The position numbers and the translations under genes are program-made. A stretch of 39,293 bases of DNA, taken from positions 1 to 39,293 of the forward strand of contig CAKPAA010000017.1 in NCBI GenBank assembly GCA_934132775.1, read 5' to 3'. The notes beneath the pieces were generated by a model. The model saw only the letters and a list, made by a program, of their open reading frames with translations, searched no databases and was not told where the DNA came from. Below are positions 8,393-14,897 of the stretch, in pieces. The first letter of the stretch is position 1; each line of letters begins with the position of its first letter. Source of the DNA: an uncultured Clostridia bacterium. Lineage in GTDB: Bacteria; Bacillota; Clostridia; TANB77; UBA1234.

Positions 8393-9328
8393 CTAGTTTT
8401 CTTTCTTTATAGTATCACTTTTTGTATCTTTGTTAAATACTTTTTTCATAAGAACTAATTGAATTACACCAATTAGATTTGTTGTTGCCCAATATAGTCC
8501 AACACCCTGAGGCACTGAATATGCAACATATCCAAGCATTATAGGCATTACAGTATTCATTAACTTCATATCTGGCATTGGAATTTCACTTTCTTCTTGC
8601 ATTTTCTTCATCTTCTCATTAGATTCTTTATTCATATTAGATGAAATTGCGAATGTCAAATATGTAAATATCGTTGAAAGTATTGGTATTATCATCAACT
8701 TCCAGTTTGTTTTATCATTAACACCTATATCGCACAAGTCAATTCCTAAGAATTTCATATCTATTAGTTGTTTTTCCTTGATTATGTCGTGTTCATAATA
8801 TCTTGCATTTATGTATGACTTTTCCTCTGCTGCTTTCAAAGCCTCTTCATACTCAGCTGCTGTGTAATCTCCTGAATTTTCAATAAGTTGAGCTATTGCA
8901 ACTTGTTTTCTTTCATTGTTTATCTCGTCACTATATGCTTTAATTGTATCAGCATCCATCTTTAATATGTGTGTCAATGGATTTGACATCATAGCAAATA
9001 ATCCAAGTATTATTGGAAACTGTATAAGATTTAGCAAGCAACCAGAACATCCCATACTTGACATCGTAGACATATTCTTTTCTTTTAAAAGTTTCTGGTA
9101 TTCTTGCATAAATTTTTGTTGATCATTTGCATATTTCTTTTGTAGTTCCTGTATTAAAGGTTGTATCTCTTGGGCATCTTTTAACGATTTTTGCTGTTTT
9201 ATTGAAAATGGCAATAAAGCGATTTTTATCAATATTGTAAAAATAATTATCGCCCACCCATAGTTGCCAACGATTCCAAAAATAAAATTCATTAAATAAC
9301 CAAACACGCTTGCTATTGCATTTAACAT
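8393..9328 (-). CDS. yidC: YidC/Oxa1 family membrane protein insertase
   Basis: The 311-residue insertase helps the Sec machinery, or acts alone, to place proteins in the membrane. Hydrophobic segments lie at about residues 5-40 (with GWAIIIFTILIKIALLPF), 95-115 (GCLLNLIQFPIILGLFAMM), 208-228 and 255-290 (GYVAYSVPQGVGLYWATTNL). The Arg/Lys-containing hydrophilic groove typical of YidC follows the first core helix (IKIALLPFSIKQQKSLKD). Between the second and third core helices is a charged external insert of about 90 residues. No lipobox is visible at the N terminus. The ATG overlaps the end of rnpA by 7 bp and its GGAGG site lies inside rnpA. The small yidD gene usually present here is missing. 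Confidence 0.95.
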   Translation of the reverse strand: MLNAIASVFGYLMNFIFGIVGNYGWAIIIFTILIKIALLPFSIKQQKSLKDAQEIQPLIQELQKKYANDQQKFMQEYQKLLKEKNMSTMSSMGCSGCLLNLIQFPIILGLFAMMSNPLTHILKMDADTIKAYSDEINNERKQVAIAQLIENSGDYTAAEYEEALKAAEEKSYINARYYEHDIIKEKQLIDMKFLGIDLCDIGVNDKTNWKLMIIPILSTIFTYLTFAISSNMNKESNEKMKKMQEESEIPMPDMKLMNTVMPIMLGYVAYSVPQGVGLYWATTNLIGVIQLVLMKKVFNKDTKSDTIKKEN

Positions 9329-9693
9329 TTATTTTCCTCCTTTATCGTATCATTTGTTATTTGTAGCAAGTTGGCTTTATTAAAGCATTTTACAAGATTA
9401 GCATTGACCATTTCAAATGTTATACTACTGTATTCAATTCCGGATTTAAACACTATTACAATATCATATCCGGTTTTTAGTGTTTTTTCATTTAATCTGT
9501 ATGCCTCTCTAAGTAAACGTTTTATTCGATTTCTCTTCGTGCTTCTATTAGACACTTTTTTGCCTACTGCCACACCTACTCTATTAAATTCTAAATTATT
9601 TTTTAATATATATGTCATCAGTATATCAGCACTATACCAGCTGCCTGCTTTAAATGTGTGCTGAAATTCTGTGCTTTTCTTTATTATATTCAT
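9322..9693 (-). CDS. rnpA: Ribonuclease P protein component
   Basis: The 123-residue basic protein is the cofactor of the RNase P ribozyme in tRNA 5' maturation. The RNR signature RNRIKRLLREAYR lies at about residues 55-67. It is preceded by FNRVGVAVGKKVSNRSTKRN, the beta-strand and loop that contact pre-tRNA leader and P RNA. GYDIVIVFKSG in the C-terminal half is also typical. It follows rpmH with an intervening terminator-like hairpin, which probably sets the ratio of the two products. Its 3' end overlaps yidC. Confidence 0.95.
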   Translation of the reverse strand: MNIIKKSTEFQHTFKAGSWYSADILMTYILKNNLEFNRVGVAVGKKVSNRSTKRNRIKRLLREAYRLNEKTLKTGYDIVIVFKSGIEYSSITFEMVNANLVKCFNKANLLQITNDTIKEENKC

Positions 9694-9730
9694 ATATACA
9701 ACACCTCAAAAGCAATTATGTATATATAAG

Positions 9731-9754
9731 TAAAAAGGCCCTCATATAGGGCCT
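9731..9754 (-). terminator. Intrinsic terminator/attenuator between rpmH and rnpA
   Basis: On the minus strand AGGCCCT-loop-AGGGCCT (7-bp perfect GC-rich stem, 5-nt loop, 9736-9754) is followed by UUUUUA. It lies 17 bp after rpmH and 38 bp before the rnpA start. It would reduce read-through from the strong ribosomal-protein promoter into rnpA-yidC-jag. Confidence 0.85.
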
Positions 9755-9770
9755 ACTTATACACGATTAA

Positions 9771-9905
9771 CTATGCAGAAAGTTTCTTTCTACCTTTCAA
9801 CATTCTTCTCTTTAAAACTTTTCTACCATTGGCAGTACTCATTCTAGCTCTGAAACCGTGTTCTCTTTTTTCTTGTCTTTTTTTAGGTTGAAATGTTCTT
9901 TTCAT
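9771..9905 (-). CDS. rpmH: 50S ribosomal protein L34
   Basis: This is a 44-residue, very basic ribosomal protein of the large subunit. It begins MKRTFQPKKRQEKREHGFRA and continues RMSTANGRKVLKRRMLKGRK, the invariant L34 pattern and length. ATG 9905 follows an AGGAGG site at close distance. It is the first gene of the leftward operon and marks the boundary of the origin region, divergent from dnaA. Confidence 0.97.
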   Translation of the reverse strand: MKRTFQPKKRQEKREHGFRARMSTANGRKVLKRRMLKGRKKLSA

Positions 9906-9981
9906 TCTTAACGCACCTCCTAGTTCCGATTTATCTATTTTGTATTATTTATCAATAATCTCAAAAATAACAGCATTAGTA

Positions 9982-10011
9982 TTGTACACTACAATATACA
10001 ATTTTGTCAAC
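9982..10011 (-). promoter_or_regulatory. Promoter for rpmH
   Basis: On the minus strand a perfect -35 TTGACA (10011-10006) and a -10 TACAAT (9987-9982) are spaced 18 bp apart, about 75 bp before the rpmH start codon. The -35 box shares its bases with a candidate rightward -35. Confidence 0.75.
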
Positions 10012-10033
10012 TAATTTTATATAGATTATAATT
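10005..10033 (+). promoter_or_regulatory. Candidate rightward promoter overlapping the rpmH promoter
   Basis: TTGTCA (about 10005-10010), 17 bp, then TATAAT (about 10028-10033) on the plus strand. The -35 hexamer overlaps that of the rpmH promoter on the other strand, so only one polymerase could engage at a time. It lies about 435 bp before dnaA, and a terminator-like hairpin at 10290-10321 lies between, so it may make a short leader RNA or be only a minor dnaA promoter. Confidence 0.55.
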
Positions 10034-10214
10034 TTTTCCACATTTATCTTTTCCACATTTTTTATGTTAATCTCGTGTGTAGTGCACTGCTTCTTACGGA
10101 AATAGCGATTTGGCGTTTTTTTTATTAAAAACTTGCAATTATTCACATAAACATATATAATGTGGATAACTTTTATATATATTGATATATCAATATTCAT
10201 AGAAAACATTCACA

Positions 10215-10251
10215 TAATTTATTTTATGTTTTGTATACATAAAATAAATTA
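10215..10251. repeat. Perfect 14-bp inverted repeat in the origin spacer
   Basis: TAATTTATTTTATG (10215-10228) and its exact reverse complement (10238-10251) flank a 9-nt loop TTTTGTATA. All bases are A/T except one pair. It may be a hairpin or an extruding origin structure. A separate 18-bp perfect palindrome, ATATTGATATATCAATAT, lies just before at 10179-10196. Confidence 0.6.
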
Positions 10252-10289
10252 TTTAAAAACAAATAAGTGTTCGCAAAAAAAACACTAAG

Positions 10290-10322
10290 AAAATAGGCTT
10301 TTATTTTTAAATGCCTATTTTT
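10290..10322. terminator. Terminator-like hairpin upstream of dnaA
   Basis: AAAATAGGC (10290-10298) and GCCTATTTT (10313-10321) form a 9-bp stem with a 14-nt AT loop, followed by T on the plus strand and preceded by A on it, so it could work in both directions. It would separate the distal rightward promoter from dnaA. The dnaA promoter itself is then expected between 10322 and 10440, where I see no convincing -35/-10 pair. Confidence 0.5.
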
Positions 10323-10468
10323 CAACGGTTTTAAGTTTTCACAAAATTAACACACGTTTTTATTGGGGAAATAAGCACTTACGAGTATTTTGAAAAAGTT
10401 ATCCACATTCTTATTCACATTTGTGGATAAAATGTTAATAACTTTGTTAATTTTGTTAGGAGGAAATT

Positions 10469-11959
10469 ATGCAAGATATGTATGAAGCTTTAGCTCAGGC
10501 TAAAGAGATTATAAAAGAAGAAGTACCAATGGTTAGATACAATTCCTGGATAAATACTTTGGATGTTCTTTCGATAGATGACCATCTTGTTAAGCTTCGT
10601 GTAACAAGTCCATTTCACTTGCAAAAAATGGAAACTGATTTATACATACTTACAAGAGAATCTTTTAAAATAGTTTTGGGAAGAGACATCGAACTAGCAT
10701 TTTATTTACCAGGTGAAGATTTTAGAGATAGCGAAACTAAAACTTCAACAGAAGTCGAAGATTTTGAAAATTATGAAGAAGAAGATACACCATATAATAT
10801 GACATCTAATTATAATAACGTTTCTTCTAATAATGTAGTAACACCTAATATAAATATTCCAACTAATAGTATGGATATGTATGGAACTCAATTCAACACA
10901 CAACCAATTTTAAACCCTAACACAACAGCAAAAATTAACGCATCTGTCTTAAATCCTAAATATACTTTTAGTTCGTTCGTTATAGGAAAGAGTAACGAGC
11001 TTGCTCACGCAGCTGCTATGGCAACGGCTGAAAATCCTGGACGTGCGTACAATCCACTATTTTTATATGGTGGAGTGGGGTTAGGTAAGACGCACCTTAT
11101 GCAAGCTGTTGGTAACTATGTATTATCACGCAATAGAAACGCACGTGTACTTTACATAACTGGGGAAAAATTTACAAATGAATTGGTTTATTCCATTCAA
11201 GCAAACAAAAACGAAGAATTTAGAGCTAAATATAGAAATATTGATGTTTTGCTAGTTGACGATATTCAATTTATTAGTGGAAAAGAAAGAAGCCAAGAAG
11301 AATTTTTCCATACTTTTAATGAATTATATGAAAATAACAAACAATTAGTTATATCAAGTGATAGGCCTCCAAAGGATTTGAACCCTCTTGAAGAGAGATT
11401 AAAATCTAGATTTGAATGGGGTCTTATAACTGATATCAGTAAACCTGATTATGAAACAAGATATGCTATATTAAGAAGTAAAGCTGCAAGTGAAAACATA
11501 GAAATAGATGAAGAAATTTTATCAGTAATTGCAAATAAAGTAGAATCGAACATTCGTGAGCTTGAAGGCACTCTAAATAAAATAGTTGCAATGGCTTCTT
11601 TGACTAATATGCCAATAACTATGCAATTAACTGAAAGAGCTTTGAATGATTTGAAACATTCAAAAGAAAAAGTTATAACAATTGACTATATTCAAGGTGT
11701 TGTTGCTAAATACTACAATTTAGAGCAAGACGTTTTTAGGATTCAACGTCGTTCTGGAGATATCGCTTTTCCAAGGCAAATTGCTATGTATTTGTCTAAG
11801 CAATTAACAGGACAACCATTAGTAGATATAGGTAAGGAGTTCGGTGGTCGCGACCATACCACTGTTATTTATGCTATAAATAAGATTGAGTCCATGATAA
11901 AAACAGATCCAAACACAAAAATGATTGTAGATAACATAAAAAGAATGATTATAAATTAA
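10469..11959 (+). CDS. dnaA: Chromosomal replication initiator DnaA
   Basis: The 496-residue AAA+ initiator binds DnaA boxes and opens the origin. Domain I (about 1-85) starts MQDMYEALAQAKEIIKEEV. A long Asn/Thr-rich domain II linker runs to about residue 155. Domain III carries Walker A GGVGLGKTHL (Lys207), Walker B LLVDDIQF, sensor and arginine-finger segments. Domain IV ends with the DnaA signature GGRDHTTVIYAINKIE, which reads DnaA boxes. ATG 10469 follows AGGAGG. Strong DnaA boxes lie both before the gene and directly after it, as in other firmicute origins with autoregulation. Confidence 0.98.
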   Translation: MQDMYEALAQAKEIIKEEVPMVRYNSWINTLDVLSIDDHLVKLRVTSPFHLQKMETDLYILTRESFKIVLGRDIELAFYLPGEDFRDSETKTSTEVEDFENYEEEDTPYNMTSNYNNVSSNNVVTPNINIPTNSMDMYGTQFNTQPILNPNTTAKINASVLNPKYTFSSFVIGKSNELAHAAAMATAENPGRAYNPLFLYGGVGLGKTHLMQAVGNYVLSRNRNARVLYITGEKFTNELVYSIQANKNEEFRAKYRNIDVLLVDDIQFISGKERSQEEFFHTFNELYENNKQLVISSDRPPKDLNPLEERLKSRFEWGLITDISKPDYETRYAILRSKAASENIEIDEEILSVIANKVESNIRELEGTLNKIVAMASLTNMPITMQLTERALNDLKHSKEKVITIDYIQGVVAKYYNLEQDVFRIQRRSGDIAFPRQIAMYLSKQLTGQPLVDIGKEFGGRDHTTVIYAINKIESMIKTDPNTKMIVDNIKRMIIN

Positions 11960-12410
11960 ATACATAATAAGTAAATTTTTAAAAATATACATAATAACTA
12001 TCAACACTTACGGAGGTAAGTTATCCACAAAATCTTAGTTAGTGTTGATAACTTGTTTAATTTATATTTCAACTATTACACGAACTGTAAAAATTTTGTA
12101 AAAGTTTATCGAAACATTCTTACAAAAAGGATACAAGAGATATTAACATTTTAATGTTAATAAGCTGTTGAAAAATTGTTGAAAAGTGTTAATTAACATT
12201 TTAATGTTAGTTAATGTGGATTATTGGTGTTGAATTTCCACAAGTTATTAACATATATAAATCCTTACGGAACAACACTTTTGACAACTTTTCCACATTA
12301 CTAACATACACTACTACTACTACTACTATATTTATTTATTTTATTTTTAAAAAAGAACTGCAAAAATTTAAAAGCAAATTTTATTTATGAAAGAAAGTCG
12401 AGGTATTATT
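11960..12410. other. oriC: dnaA-dnaN spacer with DnaA boxes, DnaA-trio and AT-rich unwinding site
   Basis: This 450-bp gene-free stretch holds a consensus DnaA box TTATCCACA at 12021-12029. Variants lie at 12043-12051 (TGTTGATAA), 12215-12223 (TGTGGATTA) and 12289-12297 (TTTTCCACA). It also has two identical 18-bp palindromic elements (12142-12159 and 12192-12209) and two CTTACGGA motifs (12007 and 12264). At the dnaN side, the last DnaA box is followed by trio repeats and a pure A/T run. This order (boxes, trio, unwinding element) is that of the basal unwinding system described in Bacillus, so leftward and rightward forks should start near 12330. Confidence 0.9.
12298..12356 (+). other. DnaA-trio array and DNA unwinding element
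   Basis: Directly after the DnaA box at 12289-12297 come TTA and CTA triplets (12298-12303), a 7-base break, then six tandem CTA triplets (12311-12328). On the lower strand these read 3'-GAT-5' six times, the exact DnaA-trio unit on which a DnaA filament stretches single strands. A run of A and T only (12329-12356) follows and would melt first. Six uninterrupted perfect trios is an unusually regular array. Confidence 0.85.
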
Positions 12411-13529
12411 ATGAAATTTAATTGCGAAAAAGAAAAATTATTGATTGGTTTAAACTCTGTAAGTCGTACTTCCGTAGGAAGAACTACAACTCCAATTTTG
12501 GAAGGTATACTATTAAACGTAAAGAAAAATAGTGTTATTCTTACAACTAATGATTTAGATATTGGAATGGAATACACATTAAATGATATCGAAACAGTAG
12601 AAGAAGGAAGAGCTGTTGTTGATTGCAGAATGTTTGGTGATATTATTAGAAAATTACCAAATGAACAAATAACTTTTTATATAAATGACAAAAATTTATT
12701 AGTTATTGAATGTGAAGGTTCAGTTTATAAACTTGCAACTATGAATGCAGATGAATTTCCAACTTTACCTAATATTGATATTGAAAAGCATATTACAATA
12801 TCTCAAGGTGCCTTAAAAGAAATGATTAAGAAAACAATATTTGCTGTCAGCGTTGAAGAAAATAGACCAATATTTACAGGTTGCTTAATCCAAGTTGAAA
12901 ATGACGAATTAAATGTTGTTGCTGTTGATGGTTTTAGACTTGCATTAAGAAAAGCTAAGATGGCAAGTGGTGTTAATTCATTTAGTGCAATTGTTCCAGG
13001 TAAATATCTAAATGAAATTGTGAAAAATTTACAAGATATCGACGACGTTATTGAGATTGGTACTTCTAAAAATCAAGCATTATTTGAATTACAAGACTGT
13101 AAAATTGTAACTAGATTACTTGAAGGAGATTTCTTGAATTATAATAGCGTTATACCACAAGAAAAAGAAACAAGAATTAAAGTTAATAAGCAAGCTCTTC
13201 AAAATGCTATTGAAAGAGCAGCAATTTTCTCAATTTCTGCTTCTGAAAAAGAAAAGAAGTATCCTATAAAGATTTTTGTAAGTTTAGGAAGTATTATTAT
13301 TTCTTGTACATCACAAATTGGTGATGCAAAAGAAGAAGTATTGGTTGAAACGACAGGAAGAGAATTAGAGATAGGCTTTAATCCTAAATATTTAGTAGAT
13401 GCTTTAAAGGCTATTGAAGATGATGAAGTTTACTTAGATTTTGGAAGCAATATTTCTCCTTGTGTTATTAGACCAGTTGTTGGAGATAAGTTTACATATA
13501 TGGTATTACCTGTAAGACTAAAAGAATAA
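12411..13529 (+). CDS. dnaN: DNA polymerase III beta subunit (sliding clamp)
   Basis: The 372-residue clamp forms a dimeric ring that tethers the replicative polymerase and binds many repair proteins. It begins MKFNCEKEKLLIGLNSVSRT, includes ENRPIFTGCLI and VAVDGFRLALRKAKM (mid-domain hallmarks), and ends in FTYMVLPVRLKE, the clamp C terminus that lines the peptide-binding groove. Start choice: ATG 12411 has GAGG seven bases upstream and gives the family N terminus. An earlier in-frame ATG at 12387 lacks a ribosome site. recF follows after 14 bp. Confidence 0.96.
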   Translation: MKFNCEKEKLLIGLNSVSRTSVGRTTTPILEGILLNVKKNSVILTTNDLDIGMEYTLNDIETVEEGRAVVDCRMFGDIIRKLPNEQITFYINDKNLLVIECEGSVYKLATMNADEFPTLPNIDIEKHITISQGALKEMIKKTIFAVSVEENRPIFTGCLIQVENDELNVVAVDGFRLALRKAKMASGVNSFSAIVPGKYLNEIVKNLQDIDDVIEIGTSKNQALFELQDCKIVTRLLEGDFLNYNSVIPQEKETRIKVNKQALQNAIERAAIFSISASEKEKKYPIKIFVSLGSIIISCTSQIGDAKEEVLVETTGRELEIGFNPKYLVDALKAIEDDEVYLDFGSNISPCVIRPVVGDKFTYMVLPVRLKE

Positions 13530-13543
13530 AATTTGAGGTACTT

Positions 13544-14617
13544 ATGATTATAAATAAAATTTATTTAGAAAATTTTAGAAATTATGCTAAGCAAGAGATA
13601 AAATTAGATAAAAATATCAATGTGTTTTATGGAAATAATGCACAAGGAAAAACAAATATCTTGGAAGCACTGTATATATGTGCATTTGGTAGATCGTTTA
13701 GAACGTATAAAGATGCAGAGTTAATAAAATTCGATAATGAATCTGCAAAAATTAAAATTGATTTTGAGAAAAAAGATAGAGAAAAAAATATCGAAATTTT
13801 GATAAATAAAAAAGATAAAAAAACGATAAAACTAAATGGCATAAAAGTTAATAAAAATAGTGAACTACTTGGAAATATGAATATTGTGCTATTTTCACCA
13901 GATGATAGTATTATTTTAAAAGAATCTCCAGCATCAAGAAGAAAATTTTTAGATATTTTAATTAGTCAATTAAGACCTAGTTATGCACATTTACTTAGTG
14001 AATATAACAAAGTGTTAGAGCAAAGAAATGCAATGCTTAAATCTAAAAGAACTGAAACAATTGAAGTTTGGGATGAGCAACTTGCAAAATTTGCAGAAAA
14101 CATTTTTAAATATAGAGAAGAGTATATAAATAAATTACAAAAAAATATAGAAAAAATTATACCAAAGTTAACAAATGAAAAAGAAAAATTAAATATTAAA
14201 TATAAAACAAAATTTGTTGACAAAGAAAAATTTTTAAAAGATTTAAAATTAAATTTGAATAATGATTTATACAGAGGTTATACAGGAATTGGCGTTCATA
14301 GAGATGATTTTGAACTTTTTGTTAATGGACGAGAATTAAATTTATATGGTTCACAGGGGCAACATCGTACAGCAATTTTAGCCCTTAAATTTGCTGAAAT
14401 GGAGATAATTAAAGAAGAGGTTTCTGAAAATCCGATTTTATTATTGGATGATATTACATCAGAACTTGATTTAGAAAGATTAAATTTAATTTTTCAGAAA
14501 ATAAAGGAATATCAAGTCATAATAACGTGTACGGATGCGAATATTATAAGGAATTTTGACAGTTTGACAAACGAGATTAAATTGTATAAAATATGTAATG
14601 GTAGATTGGATACATAA
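13544..14617 (+). CDS. recF: DNA replication and repair protein RecF
   Basis: The 357-residue SMC-like ATPase helps load RecA at gapped DNA with RecO and RecR. Walker A is GNNAQGKTNILEAL at about residues 30-43. The ABC-type signature region is YGSQGQHRTAILALKFAEME, and Walker B is NPILLLDDITSELD. It begins INKIYLENFRNYAK, which is typical. The S4-domain gene yaaA that sits between dnaN and recF in Bacillus is absent here. The ATG follows a GAGG site, and the gene sits 20 bp before the remB-like gene. Confidence 0.96.
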   Translation: MIINKIYLENFRNYAKQEIKLDKNINVFYGNNAQGKTNILEALYICAFGRSFRTYKDAELIKFDNESAKIKIDFEKKDREKNIEILINKKDKKTIKLNGIKVNKNSELLGNMNIVLFSPDDSIILKESPASRRKFLDILISQLRPSYAHLLSEYNKVLEQRNAMLKSKRTETIEVWDEQLAKFAENIFKYREEYINKLQKNIEKIIPKLTNEKEKLNIKYKTKFVDKEKFLKDLKLNLNNDLYRGYTGIGVHRDDFELFVNGRELNLYGSQGQHRTAILALKFAEMEIIKEEVSENPILLLDDITSELDLERLNLIFQKIKEYQVIITCTDANIIRNFDSLTNEIKLYKICNGRLDT

Positions 14618-14636
14618 ATTTAGAAAGGATAATTTT

Positions 14637-14873
14637 ATGTATGTTCACATTGGAAATAATGAAATATTGAATAAAAATGATATAATTGCAATTCTTGATA
14701 TCAAGGCAATTAAAGAAAGTCGAACAAACTTGCGACTAATAAATTTATTGAATGAGCGAAATAAAAAAGATGATGAAACTGTAATTATATTGCAAAAGGG
14801 AAAAGAGCAGAAAGAAATTTTTTCTAATATATCAGTATTGACTTTAAGAAAAAGACTAGAAAAAAATATATAG
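14637..14873 (+). CDS. remB: RemB/YaaB-like DUF370 protein
   Basis: The 78-residue protein begins MYVHIGNNEILNKNDIIAIL, the pattern of the DUF370 family to which RemA and RemB (YaaB) of Bacillus belong; those regulate biofilm matrix and osmoprotection genes. In Bacillus yaaB also lies between recF and gyrB, so this is the positional counterpart. Start choice: ATG 14637 follows AAAGGA at normal distance. An upstream in-frame extension would overlap recF and has no ribosome site. It may regulate transcription, but a link to the surface genes further right is untested. Confidence 0.85.
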   Translation: MYVHIGNNEILNKNDIIAILDIKAIKESRTNLRLINLLNERNKKDDETVIILQKGKEQKEIFSNISVLTLRKRLEKNI

Positions 14874-14897
14874 TAACAAATGAAAGGAATTATAGAG

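Larger units (their letters stand above)
10139..10430. other. DnaA-box cluster upstream of dnaA (origin left part)
   Basis: DnaA boxes are seen at 10139-10147 (TTATTCACA), 10161-10169 (TGTGGATAA, reverse), 10399-10407 (TTATCCACA), 10411-10419 (TTATTCACA) and 10422-10430 (TGTGGATAA, reverse). Looser TTTTCCACA copies lie near 10033 and 10050. Three boxes in 32 bp just before dnaA are well placed for autoregulation and for the bipartite origin known in Bacillus. The 563-bp rpmH-dnaA spacer also holds an 18-bp palindrome (10179-10196), a 14-bp inverted repeat (10215-10228 with 10238-10251) and a terminator-like hairpin. Confidence 0.85.

Noticed and set aside
9976..10209. Open frame of 77 codons on the minus strand in the origin spacer
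   Set aside because: Composition is that of AT-rich origin DNA, there is no ribosome site, and it overlaps DnaA boxes and both promoters.
12311..12328. CTA triplets as a simple microsatellite
   Set aside because: Placement directly between a DnaA box and an A/T-only stretch beside dnaN fits the DnaA-trio function better.
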